From IMG/VR virus record IMGVR_UViG_3300013212_000061, positions 1-64,000 of that record: a stretch of 64,000 bases of DNA. One strand, written 5' to 3'. Both the position numbers and the translations under genes were made by a program. Below are positions 7,656 through 15,330 of this stretch, in pieces. The notes beneath the pieces are model-generated. The model was not told the origin of the DNA and made no database searches. It saw only the letters and a list, made by a program, of their open reading frames with translations. The stretch comes from a virus. Position 1 is the stretch's first letter; every line of letters starts with the position of its first letter.

Positions 7656-9083
7656 ATGGAATTCTTAGACGCATTAAGACAAGAAGATATGGTAACTGAA
7701 AACGGGATGGCGACAAACTCAACTTCGTTGAATGCATGTGTTGACCTTTTCTTTAACATTGGAGCTATGAGAGGACAAGACAAACAACGTTTGATTGCAA
7801 CGTTCTCTAAAGCATTTAATGAGGACCCTAAGCGCGCTATGAAATTACTTTTCTGGGCCAGAGATGTCCGTGGAGGAGCTGGAGAACGTCAAGTTTTCAA
7901 AGACATTTTAGTTTATTTGGCAGAAAACCATGACTTGGTACTTAAACCAAACTTACATTTAATTTCAGAGTATGGTCGTTGGGATGATTTATTATCTTTA
8001 GCAGGAACATATCTTGAAAAAGATGCATTCACCCTAATTTCAGATGCATTAATCAACGAAAATGGTTTATGTGCTAAATGGATGCCACGTAAAGGAGCTG
8101 TAGCCGAAAAGTTACGTAAATTTACTGGAATGTCCCCAAAACAGTACAGAAAATCTCTTGTAGGTTTAACTAGTGTTGTTGAAACTAAAATGTGTGCTGG
8201 AGACTGGAATTCTATCGACTTCGGTAAATTACCATCAGTCGCTTCAGCAAGATACCAAAAAGCCTTTGGTAAAAATGCATACGAAAGTTATTCAGCGTAC
8301 ATTGCTTCTCTTGTAAAAGGTGAGGCTAAGATTAATGCAGGTGCAGTTTATCCTTACGATATTATTACATCATTAGAACGTGGAAATGCAACCGTAGCAA
8401 ACGAACAATGGAAAGCCTTGCCAAACTATTTGGAAGGTGCAAACGATATGATTTTACCAGTAGTAGACGTTTCAGGTTCTATGTCAAGTCCAGCTGGTGG
8501 AAGTAAAACTGTAACTTGTATGAATGTTGCAATCTCATTGGGTCTTTATATTTCTGAAAGAAATGAAGGTCCTTTCAAAGATGCATTTATTACATTCTCA
8601 AGTAAACCACAGTTACAAGTATTAAGTGGTTCACTGAATGATCGCTACACACAGATGTCGGACTCTGATTGGGGAATGTCAACAGATCTTGAGGCTACAT
8701 TCAAACTGATTTTAAATCAGGCCACTAAGCACAAATTGTCTCAAGACAAAATGCCAAACAAAATCTTAATCCTATCGGATATGGAGTTTAACACGGCAAC
8801 TGGAAGGGGTTATAGAAGAGAAGGAGGTACATGGAATCCAACTGCTCAGCAGTTGATTGAGAAAATGTACAACGACGCAGGTTACAAAATTCCTCAAATT
8901 GTTTACTGGAATATTCAATCCCGAAACGGAGGAGTACCAGTTGCATTTGATGCTAAAGGAACTGCATTAGTTTCAGGATTCTCTCCAGCAATTATGACAA
9001 GTTTACTTGGAGGAGATATTGAATCTCCACAACAAATAATGGATAAAACAATTTTGAGTGAGAGATACGCTCCAATTGTATAA
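7656..9083 (+). CDS. TROVE/vWA-like (Ro60-related, DUF2828-type) protein
   Basis: A 475-residue protein. The N-terminal ~260 residues are helical repeats with signatures seen in the TROVE/DUF2828 group (LFWARDVRGGAGERQVF, YGRWDDLL). The C-terminal part is a von Willebrand A domain with an intact MIDAS, DVSGSMS, at about 270-277, and ILSDMEF further on. Ro60 proteins bind misfolded RNAs and Y RNAs and, in bacteria, often have a Y RNA gene next door. Here a gene-free, structured stretch of about 350 nt with its own terminator follows immediately. Assignment to this superfamily is fairly secure; RNA binding is inference. Confidence 0.75.
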   Translation: MEFLDALRQEDMVTENGMATNSTSLNACVDLFFNIGAMRGQDKQRLIATFSKAFNEDPKRAMKLLFWARDVRGGAGERQVFKDILVYLAENHDLVLKPNLHLISEYGRWDDLLSLAGTYLEKDAFTLISDALINENGLCAKWMPRKGAVAEKLRKFTGMSPKQYRKSLVGLTSVVETKMCAGDWNSIDFGKLPSVASARYQKAFGKNAYESYSAYIASLVKGEAKINAGAVYPYDIITSLERGNATVANEQWKALPNYLEGANDMILPVVDVSGSMSSPAGGSKTVTCMNVAISLGLYISERNEGPFKDAFITFSSKPQLQVLSGSLNDRYTQMSDSDWGMSTDLEATFKLILNQATKHKLSQDKMPNKILILSDMEFNTATGRGYRREGGTWNPTAQQLIEKMYNDAGYKIPQIVYWNIQSRNGGVPVAFDAKGTALVSGFSPAIMTSLLGGDIESPQQIMDKTILSERYAPIV

Positions 9084-9084
9084 G

Positions 9085-9093
9085 AATATATAA
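9085..9093 (+). promoter_or_regulatory. Promoter-like box AATATATAA before candidate RNA
   Basis: The same box found before late genes lies here directly after the stop of the TROVE/vWA-like gene and 8 nt before the first helix of the candidate RNA, with no gene downstream for about 400 nt. Confidence 0.45.
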
Positions 9094-9100
9094 AGAAAAT

Positions 9101-9447
9101 TGGTTCCTTACAGCAATCCATACAAGCAATTATAAATTACGCAAACATTGGAACCAGGTGGATCGGTACAGCAAAAAGTACAAACACAGCTATGATAGCC
9201 AGATGTATTACAGAGATAGTATCAAGTATAACAGGCAAATGGAAGTTTAACCAGGATAAAAAATGGATCGCAAGTCACACCACCCCAATAGGTAACCGGT
9301 AGGATGGGTCGAAGTTTAGTAGACGCTCGCGAAAGTAAATGCCGAAGACTATAAAATGGGTTATTCCGCCGGGAAGAAAATCACGAAAAACGATCCCGTA
9401 ATAATTTAATCCTGACAAAATTGTTAATAACTTTTTTAGTCAGGATT
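9101..9447 (+). ncRNA. Candidate structured RNA next to TROVE/vWA gene
   Basis: This stretch (gene-free from 9084 to 9502) is richer in G and C than its surroundings and lacks a start-codon-led gene of useful size. Helices I can pair by eye are TGGTTCC 9101-9107 with GGAACCA 9150-9156; GGATCG (9160 or 9265) with CGATCC 9391-9396; GTAACC 9292-9297 with GGTTAT 9359-9364; and TTCC 9364 with GGAA 9372 (an alternative to part of the previous helix). It ends in a strong terminator. By position it could be a Y-like RNA for the upstream Ro60-like protein, but I could not find a canonical tRNA-like T-loop. Two frames stay open for 50-70 codons without an ATG, so a coding remnant is the alternative. 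Confidence 0.5.
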
Positions 9448-9452
9448 TTTTT
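9408..9452 (+). terminator. Rho-independent terminator
   Basis: A 9-bp stem AATCCTGAC (9408-9416) / GTCAGGATT (9439-9447), then a run of T. It ends the candidate RNA unit. Confidence 0.8.
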
Positions 9453-9466
9453 ATGTCGATTTTTTG

Positions 9467-9479
9467 TATTATATTTACA
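9467..9479 (+). promoter_or_regulatory. 13-mer promoter-like motif, copy 2
   Basis: Exact TATTATATTTACA, 23 nt before the ATG at 9503 and right after the terminator. This is the best-placed copy of the three to act as a promoter. Confidence 0.5.
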
Positions 9480-9502
9480 TATCTAATTTAAACAAACATA
9501 TT

Positions 9503-9727
9503 ATGACTTCAATTTCAACACAAGAACGTTACAATCAAATTATGAATAACCAAACATACTTGACCCAAGAAGAGTATGATTTTTGTTTTAATATTAACCC
9601 ATCAGAAGTTCGCACATCGACTTCATATATTGGAGATTATTCAAAATATGGAGCTTACTTAAACTGTAATGTTTATAGTGAGCATGACCATGAAAAACGT
9701 CAGTTTGAAATGGAAACTGGTTGTTAA
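9503..9727 (+). CDS. Small hypothetical protein
   Basis: 74 residues from ATG 9503; the longer frame from a TTG at 9464 would run through the promoter-like motif and is unlikely. Polar and Tyr/Asn-rich, with NVYSEHDHEKRQFE near the end. No family recognised. It is the single gene of a unit bounded by a terminator upstream and a late-type box downstream (9750). Confidence 0.6.
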   Translation: MTSISTQERYNQIMNNQTYLTQEEYDFCFNINPSEVRTSTSYIGDYSKYGAYLNCNVYSEHDHEKRQFEMETGC

Positions 9728-9749
9728 TAAGTGCATAAAAAACAAAACC

Positions 9750-9758
9750 AATATATAA
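9750..9758 (+). promoter_or_regulatory. Promoter-like box AATATATAA
   Basis: 23 nt before the ATG of a truncated 15-codon gene copy at 9782, so the truncated copy appears to have kept its promoter. Confidence 0.4.
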
Positions 9759-9781
9759 CATATAATAACTAAACACAATTT

Positions 9782-9829
9782 ATGAATATTTTAGATGAAG
9801 CAAGCGGAATTGTAAATAACCGCTCATAA
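9782..9829 (+). pseudogene. Truncated 5' copy of the gene at 10583
   Basis: Encodes MNILDEASGIVNNRS and stops. The intact gene at 10583 begins MKNILEEANDIVNNRSEEAD. The two N-termini match at 11 of 15 residues, but the DNA differs at many third positions, so this is an old paralogue or remnant rather than a fresh duplication. The copy ends 5 nt before the hairpin of the GIY-YIG cassette, which suggests that insertion of the endonuclease unit truncated it. Confidence 0.6.
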
Positions 9830-9834
9830 TTTTT

Positions 9835-9901
9835 AAAGGTCCCTTTTACATAGATATTTATTTAGTTTGGTCGCTAAAATGATCTTCTTAAGGGACCTTT
9901 T
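9835..9901 (+). other. Hairpin element preceding GIY-YIG gene (copy 1)
   Basis: Perfect 11-bp stem AAAGGTCCCTT (9835-9845) / AAGGGACCTTT (9890-9900) with a 44-nt loop containing TTTGGTCG. A closely related element (11-bp stem, 45-nt loop, same TTTGGTCG) precedes the other GIY-YIG gene at 55855. It can act as a terminator, but the conserved loop suggests it is part of the mobile cassette. Confidence 0.65.
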
Positions 9902-9946
9902 ATTTAGATGATATATAGTATGACCAACTAAATAAAATTATATCAT

Positions 9947-10533
9947 ATGTACATCTATAAGATAACTAACCTCATCAATAACAAAATCTATATTGGTCTA
10001 TCTACAAAATCAGTAGAAGAATCAACCAAATACTACGGTTCCGGTATATTAATTAAAGAAGCTATCCAAAAATATGGCAAAGAAAACTTTACTAAAGAGA
10101 TTATTGAAAACCATATAGAGAATTTCGATACTCTTAAAGTTAGAGAAATCTATTGGATAGAGTATTTTAAATCATATGCATCTTATGATAATTATAACCT
10201 AACACTAGGCGGAGATGGCTCACTAGGATTAAGTCCAACTAAATTTACTAAAAATAAAATATCTAAAACTTTAAAAGGATATATCCATTCAAAAGAAACT
10301 AAAGAAAAAATGTCTAATTCTGGAAAAGGTAGACAATTCTCAGAAGAAACCAAAGATAAATTATCTAAATCAAATAAAGGTCAAAAAGATCAGAAAAAAC
10401 AAAAGAAAATATATCAAAATCTTTAAAAGGAGTACCAAATCCTAAAAAGAACGTTCAATGCACTTTTTGCAACAAAATCGGAGCAAGTAATAACATGAAT
10501 AGGTATCATTTTAATAATTGTAAAAATAAATAA
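9947..10533 (+). pseudogene. GIY-YIG homing endonuclease, frameshifted
   Basis: The N-terminus has the GIY-YIG fold signature MYIYKITNLINNKIYIGLS, then YWIEYF, followed by NUMOD-type repeats (SKETKEKMSNSGKGRQFS). The intact frame stops at 10426. Restoring one A in the A tract at 10383-10387 lets the frame continue as RSEKTKENISKSLKGVPNP and end in a zinc-finger-like CTFCNK...HFNNC tail at 10533. The gene is therefore probably inactivated by a 1-nt deletion, or the sequence has an error there. It is a free-standing endonuclease inserted next to a truncated gene copy. Confidence 0.8.
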
Positions 10534-10582
10534 AATTAAACTATTATAATATCCTACATATAAAAATAAAAATAATAAATTT

Positions 10583-10879
10583 ATGAAAAACATTTTAGAA
10601 GAAGCAAACGATATCGTTAATAATCGATCAGAAGAGGCAGATAGACAGTACGGAGAATTCTCAGAAGGCATGGACCGAGCTGCAATGATTTTTAAAGGTA
10701 TGACCGGACTTGAAGTTACTGGCGAACACATGTTTAAAGCACTAGTTGCACTTAAATTCTCGAGAGAATCATACAATCACAAGCGTGATAACTTATTAGA
10801 TGCAGTTGCATATATCCAAGGATTAGACAATTACATCGAAGAAAACAAGAATGATATAGATGATGCTTTCAATGGTTAA
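10583..10879 (+). CDS. Small phage protein (DUF6378-like)
   Basis: 98 residues. The segments MDRAAMIFKGMTGLEVTGEH and FSRESYNHKRDNLLDAVAYI match my memory of a small helical family common in phages (DUF6378). Function unknown. Its 5' end has a diverged truncated copy at 9782, on the other side of the GIY-YIG unit. The next gene overlaps its 3' end. Confidence 0.7.
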   Translation: MKNILEEANDIVNNRSEEADRQYGEFSEGMDRAAMIFKGMTGLEVTGEHMFKALVALKFSRESYNHKRDNLLDAVAYIQGLDNYIEENKNDIDDAFNG

Positions 10880-11921
10880 TATTTACGAAGTTTTAGAATC
10901 ATTAAAGGGCAAGAAAATTGCAATTGATGATGTTGTAACTACTTATAGCTCAAAGAAGGCCTCTCATAAAAGTGCATGGGCCTTCTTATTAGCTAATCAA
11001 TTGAGGTCTCTAGGATTAGAAGTTGAAGTACTTACAAAGTCAGAAGATATTCACCAATATGATATCTGGCTAGTAGCGCTTCCAATGGAATTCCAAGGTT
11101 CTTATAATCTATTTGGTGGAGCTACTGATGAACCGGCAGAGAGAATTAAAAGATTCTTAGATTTTAGTGGAACTATATATTGTTTGAATCGAGAAATGCC
11201 AAATGTTGGCCAATTTGCCCAAAGTCGAATGAAATCATGCTCCCCTCTATGGGCATCTCTTAATACAGCAGAGCTTACCAAAAGAAGTTTAGAAACCCAA
11301 ACAATTGAATTAAAATTAGATTCAAAAACATTTGTATTGGGAGATTCTCATTCAGTTTCAGTGTACCATCCTGGTGCAAATATCAGCAGAAATGATGGTA
11401 AAACCTTATTTGGTGTTATGAAAGAAGGAATGGCCTCATATATTCCTGAAGGAACTGAGCATTTGATTACTTACTTTGGAAACATCGACGTTAGGCATCA
11501 CCTATGTCGACAAGAAAAACCTGTCGATGCTGTTAAATCTCTAGTAACAAATTACTTTGAGCACCTTAAATCTCTAGGTATTAAAAAGAATTCGATTGTA
11601 AAATTATTGCCAATCGAATTTGAAGGTCGTAGAATTCCAAAAACCGGGTACTACAAAAATACTCCATTTATAGGAACTCAACGAGAACGGACTCAATTGA
11701 TGGAGATATTTAATGAAGAGGTTGACAAACTCTCGGCTATATATAATATGAACGTAATCGAATGGCCAATTCACTGGTACTCAGCAGACCCACAATATTT
11801 TGCCGATACTTACATGGAAAAGCCAGGTTCTGTTCACCTATCTAGAGAGTTTTACCAATATGATTTCGAGACGTCCGAAAAAAATGTTGTCCTAAAGAAG
11901 ACTATCAATACTCTTTTTTGA
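10860..11921 (+). CDS. SGNH/GDSL-hydrolase-like protein
   Basis: About 350 residues; starts are possible at ATG 10860 or 10872, both overlapping the upstream gene. The middle has LGDSHSVSVYHPG, which fits the GDS block of SGNH hydrolases; ITYFGNIDVRHH fits the G-x-N block; GSVHLS near the C-terminus could supply the catalytic His. The N-terminal ~150 residues look like a separate alpha/beta domain. If active it would be an esterase or acyl hydrolase, perhaps acting on surface polysaccharide. The assignment rests on short motifs. Confidence 0.55.
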   Translation: MMLSMVNIYEVLESLKGKKIAIDDVVTTYSSKKASHKSAWAFLLANQLRSLGLEVEVLTKSEDIHQYDIWLVALPMEFQGSYNLFGGATDEPAERIKRFLDFSGTIYCLNREMPNVGQFAQSRMKSCSPLWASLNTAELTKRSLETQTIELKLDSKTFVLGDSHSVSVYHPGANISRNDGKTLFGVMKEGMASYIPEGTEHLITYFGNIDVRHHLCRQEKPVDAVKSLVTNYFEHLKSLGIKKNSIVKLLPIEFEGRRIPKTGYYKNTPFIGTQRERTQLMEIFNEEVDKLSAIYNMNVIEWPIHWYSADPQYFADTYMEKPGSVHLSREFYQYDFETSEKNVVLKKTINTLF

Positions 11922-11971
11922 AACTTTTTAAATAAAACAAGTATAAAAATTATAAATTAAATTTTAAAAAA

Positions 11972-13159
11972 ATGAACAAAATTAAAGTAGGAATTATTGG
12001 AACTGGAAATTGCGCTAAATCTTTGGTTGAAGGTGTACAATATTACACAGAAAATCCAAATGATATTACCGGAATGATGAAGTCCGATATTGGAGGTTAC
12101 AAAGCAGAAAATATTGAATTTGTATGCGCCTTTGAAATTGATGAACGTAAAGTCAATCAAACATTAGGATATGCCTTAAAACAAAAACCAAACTGTGCTT
12201 ATGACATTGTTAATGTTATTACAAGCAAAGCACCGGTTTATGAATCACCTGTTATTGATGGTTATGCAGCTCTTATGGATAACTATCCAGAGCAAAATCG
12301 TTTCTTAGTTGACGAAAAACTAAGAAATTCTACAGACATGAATCGTACAGACTGGACACCAAAAAAATCACGCGAATGGAAGGACATTATTATTGCTAAA
12401 TTAAAAGACCATGGTGTTGAAGTACTTATTAATTACTTACCAGTAGGTTCTCAAAAAACAACTGAATTCTGGGCTGAAATTTGTCTTGAAACAGGAATCT
12501 CTTTAGTGAACTGTATTCCAGTTTTTATTGCATCTGATCCGGCTTGGGAGCAGCGATTTATCGATGCTGGAATTCCATTAATTGGCGATGATATGCGTTC
12601 TCAATTTGGAGCAAGTATTCTTTCTCAAATGCTACAAGAACTTGCCTTTGAAAGAGGACATCATGTAAAAGCACACATCCAAAGAAACGTTGGAGGTAAC
12701 ACAGACTTCTTGAACATGGAAGACAAATCTCGTCTAGCATCTAAAAAGATTTCTAAAGAAAACGTTATTCGTGCCCAAAACGAAATTCGTGGAATCTCAA
12801 CTGAAGATTCATTCTTACACGCAGGTCCTTCTGAATATATCGCATTCTATGGCGATAATAAAGTTGCTAACTTCCGTTTAGAACTTACAGGATTCGGTGG
12901 AGCACCAGTTCTTTTTGATGCTCAATTAAGTGTACAAGACTCTCCAAACTCTGCAGGAGTTGTAATCGACGCAGTTCGTTACTTAAGAGTTGCAAGAGAA
13001 TTAGGAGTTGTAGGAGCCTTAAGAGGTCCTTCAGCATTTACACAAAAAACCCCACCAGACCAAATGATGTTTGCTGATGCTGTTTATGAATGTACTGAAT
13101 TGGCTGCAAGACGCCTAACAGATTCTACAAGAAAACAGTTAGTTGCTAAAACAAAATAA
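11972..13159 (+). CDS. ino1: Inositol-3-phosphate synthase (myo-inositol-1-phosphate synthase)
   Basis: A 395-residue protein with an N-terminal Rossmann motif GIIGTGNCAKSL and the family signatures GDDMRSQFGASI, NVGGNTDFLNM (about 239-249) and QDSPNSAGVVIDAVRY. This matches the short prokaryotic type of the enzyme that converts glucose-6-phosphate to 1L-myo-inositol-3-phosphate using NAD. It is complete in length. It has its own terminator, so it may be expressed alone. Such an enzyme is rare in phages. Possible uses are changed phospholipids, an inositol-based solute, or a sugar for DNA or surface modification; none is shown here. Confidence 0.85.
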   Translation: MNKIKVGIIGTGNCAKSLVEGVQYYTENPNDITGMMKSDIGGYKAENIEFVCAFEIDERKVNQTLGYALKQKPNCAYDIVNVITSKAPVYESPVIDGYAALMDNYPEQNRFLVDEKLRNSTDMNRTDWTPKKSREWKDIIIAKLKDHGVEVLINYLPVGSQKTTEFWAEICLETGISLVNCIPVFIASDPAWEQRFIDAGIPLIGDDMRSQFGASILSQMLQELAFERGHHVKAHIQRNVGGNTDFLNMEDKSRLASKKISKENVIRAQNEIRGISTEDSFLHAGPSEYIAFYGDNKVANFRLELTGFGGAPVLFDAQLSVQDSPNSAGVVIDAVRYLRVARELGVVGALRGPSAFTQKTPPDQMMFADAVYECTELAARRLTDSTRKQLVAKTK

Positions 13160-13180
13160 GTCTAACAATTTAATTAACCT

Positions 13181-13210
13181 AAAGGGAGAGAAATAACTCT
13201 CCCTTTTTTT
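13181..13210 (+). terminator. Rho-independent terminator
   Basis: Perfect 10-bp stem AAAGGGAGAG (13181-13190) / CTCTCCCTTT (13197-13206), 6-nt loop, T tract. Confidence 0.9.
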
Positions 13211-13225
13211 ATCAAAACTTTAAGC

Positions 13226-13624
13226 ATGTTAAATATTTTTAAAACAAAACAACCAAGCGATATCTACGGATATGATTTTGACGGAGTGGTATCAATTGGA
13301 ATAACTCCAAGAGCCACCACTGATTTTATTATCACTGGAAGATGCATTGATGAAAAGGACGAAGTTCGTGCAATCCTTAAAGAGAGAGGAATTAAATGCA
13401 AGGTCTATTTTAATCCAATGACTCTTGAAGAACGTGGAAACCACACAGTTGCTGCAAGAAGACATTCTGGACATCACAAAGCCCATACAATTAATCGTTT
13501 AAAAGGTGAAGGAGTTATTGTTTCTCGTTTTTTCGAAGATGACCCAATACAATATCAAATCCTTCAGGAAAATTGTCCTGACGTCGAATTGGTTAACATT
13601 GTGTCAAAATTAGTACAAAAATAA
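13226..13624 (+). CDS. HAD-superfamily phosphatase
   Basis: 132 residues. YDFDGVV (about 15-21) is HAD motif I with the nucleophilic Asp; FIITGR is motif II; the Lys of GHHKAHTINRL fits motif III; FFEDDP is motif IV. The short length means little or no cap domain, as in polynucleotide 3'-phosphatase-like or other small-substrate HAD enzymes. It precedes the nucleotide-metabolism genes by 8 nt. Substrate unknown. Confidence 0.75.
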   Translation: MLNIFKTKQPSDIYGYDFDGVVSIGITPRATTDFIITGRCIDEKDEVRAILKERGIKCKVYFNPMTLEERGNHTVAARRHSGHHKAHTINRLKGEGVIVSRFFEDDPIQYQILQENCPDVELVNIVSKLVQK

Positions 13625-13632
13625 AATACAAA

Positions 13633-14820
13633 ATGACTTCAAATAAACAACTGCTTGAGATGGATTCTCAGGCACTGTTGGATTTAATACCAGCAGAAAA
13701 AAAGCAGCTTATTCGAGATTTTATTCATGAAATGAATCGAAGAGAATATGAGGTTCGTTTTGCAAAAACATGTACCTTTGATACCTTTAGACATCGAGAA
13801 GGTACTGGAGAGGACATCTTTGGCCATGGATTTATAGTAGAGGGACGTTCAGTTCCATACTTCCATCCAAATCGTTCGTTTCATGATGAGATTATTTGGT
13901 TAAATGAAAATGTGTTCTACAATCCAGAATGTACGTTTGAAGACCGTCTAATTAATGCAGCGATTGTAAAGTTCTATGGACCGTCAAACACAATTAGTCT
14001 ATTAACGCATGACACTGGATTTCCATTTGTCAAATATGACCGACTTGTTAATGATGAGAAATATGTTCTACAGTGCATGGTTAATATGGAAAATGCCAGA
14101 AGACGTGGAGAAAAGATTTACGGCACTACAGAATTACGAACAAGTCTTCAAACTGAATCGAGAAACCATGCAAGGGTTCTTAAAACTCCTTATGATGTAT
14201 TAATTGGTGCCGAACCGGATCCAACTAGACAGAGCCGAACAAGTGATATGTTTTTTTGGTTTACTCTATTGGGCCCACGTTTTGCAGAATTTTATGCTAA
14301 AAAGCCGACAATGGAAGAGTCGTTTGATTTCTTAACATCTCATCGAGGAATTGGAAACTATTATGGGTACCATTTTAGCACTAACCTTGCCCGAATGCCA
14401 GAAATCGGTACTCCTGACTTATTAAGACCAAATAGTCTATCCGGAAATCTTAACGAAGACGATGACTTTGTTGCACCTGGAGTTGGAGCGATGACCACAA
14501 TCAACTGGTTCTATGAAGACTTAGGTTTTTCAATTTCATCAGACGTTGGAGCTAAAGTAATCAGACAAATCCGGGACACTCAGCACGAATTCTTTGATTT
14601 TACTGGAGAGAACCTTGACTATTTAGAAACAATCACAGAGACCGGAAGGTTTACAACCTTTGGTACTGAAATTAGTTGTTGTCAATTTGGTGTATTTTTA
14701 AGATTGAGAGATAGTAAAAAGATGGCCTTAAACCGTGCAAATGCTCCAATTTCAAAAGAACAAATTGGCGAATCTTGTGAGATTGAAGCTCCATCATTTA
14801 AAAGTTCATGTTTATTTTAA
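13633..14820 (+). CDS. Putative thymine-hypermodification protein (5-hmdU kinase helical / aGPT pyrophosphorylase-like)
   Basis: A 395-residue, mainly helical protein. The block HRGIGNYYGYHFSTNLARMP followed by DDFVAPGVGAMTTINWFYE resembles the glycosylase-like helical domain of phage 5-hydroxymethyluracil DNA kinases and of alpha-glutamyl/putrescinyl-thymine pyrophosphorylases (a helix-hairpin-helix, then a pGpGa...G-n segment). Those enzymes remodel pyrophosphorylated hydroxymethyl-uracil in DNA. I judged this by pattern only. No thymidylate hydroxymethylase is in this window. It sits next to a dUTPase and the polymerase, which suits a role in modified pyrimidines. Confidence 0.45.
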   Translation: MTSNKQLLEMDSQALLDLIPAEKKQLIRDFIHEMNRREYEVRFAKTCTFDTFRHREGTGEDIFGHGFIVEGRSVPYFHPNRSFHDEIIWLNENVFYNPECTFEDRLINAAIVKFYGPSNTISLLTHDTGFPFVKYDRLVNDEKYVLQCMVNMENARRRGEKIYGTTELRTSLQTESRNHARVLKTPYDVLIGAEPDPTRQSRTSDMFFWFTLLGPRFAEFYAKKPTMEESFDFLTSHRGIGNYYGYHFSTNLARMPEIGTPDLLRPNSLSGNLNEDDDFVAPGVGAMTTINWFYEDLGFSISSDVGAKVIRQIRDTQHEFFDFTGENLDYLETITETGRFTTFGTEISCCQFGVFLRLRDSKKMALNRANAPISKEQIGESCEIEAPSFKSSCLF

Positions 14821-14862
14821 ACAAGTTCAAAATTACCTATAAAACTATTATATAAAAAACTT

Positions 14863-15330
14863 ATGGCAAATATAGACAATCAATGTAAAGACCTGGAAGT
14901 TAATGACTTCTATTCAGATTCGACCACTCACTTGGCGGATATCATGGAAAACCAAAAGAAAATGCAAGAGCAAACTTACGGTTTTAATTTCGAAAACATG
15001 ACACTTAGAGAGATTATGAACTTTTGGCATGTCAACACTCATGCTGTTATTGATGAAATTCATGAAATGACCGATGCCCTTGGAGGTATTAAAGATGGCA
15101 GTGGAAATGCAGTTTGGAAATACTGGAAAAAAGACTTTTCAAAATATGAAACCATGAAAATCAGCGACCTATCAGAAGGTGATAAAAAGGAATTGTATAT
15201 GGAATGGGTTGACATAATGCACTTCTTTATAAATTATGCAGCATCTATTGGATTAGACGCGAAAACAGCCTACAATTATTACTTTGCGAAAGCAGAAGCA
15301 AATGTTCAACGTCAGAAAAATAACTATTAA
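14863..15330 (+). CDS. dUTPase, all-alpha dimeric type
   Basis: 155 residues. The pattern WHVNTHAVIDEIHEMTDAL, then KKELYMEWVDIMHFFINYA and a KAEANVQRQ tail matches the all-alpha NTP pyrophosphatase (dUTPase_2/MazG-like) family, with the Mg-binding ExxE...ExxD spacing. It would hydrolyse dUTP (or dCTP) to the monophosphate. The ATG of the polymerase gene shares the last base of its stop codon, so the two are translationally coupled. Confidence 0.75.
   Translation: MANIDNQCKDLEVNDFYSDSTTHLADIMENQKKMQEQTYGFNFENMTLREIMNFWHVNTHAVIDEIHEMTDALGGIKDGSGNAVWKYWKKDFSKYETMKISDLSEGDKKELYMEWVDIMHFFINYAASIGLDAKTAYNYYFAKAEANVQRQKNNY

Noticed and set aside
9084-9290. Readthrough extension of the TROVE/vWA protein
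   Set aside because: The same frame stays open for about 70 codons after the TAA, but a second frame is equally open, a promoter-like box lies at the junction, and codon use does not look like the gene before it.
9084-9452. tRNA, tmRNA or group I intron in the non-coding segment
   Set aside because: No cloverleaf with a T-loop was found, the 42-nt loop of the first stem is too short for a tRNA, and although AGACTATA resembles an intron P7 strand, no matching 3' P7 strand follows.
9464-9502. TTG start for the small gene at 9503
   Set aside because: It would place the coding start inside the 13-mer promoter-like motif; the ATG at 9503 fits better.
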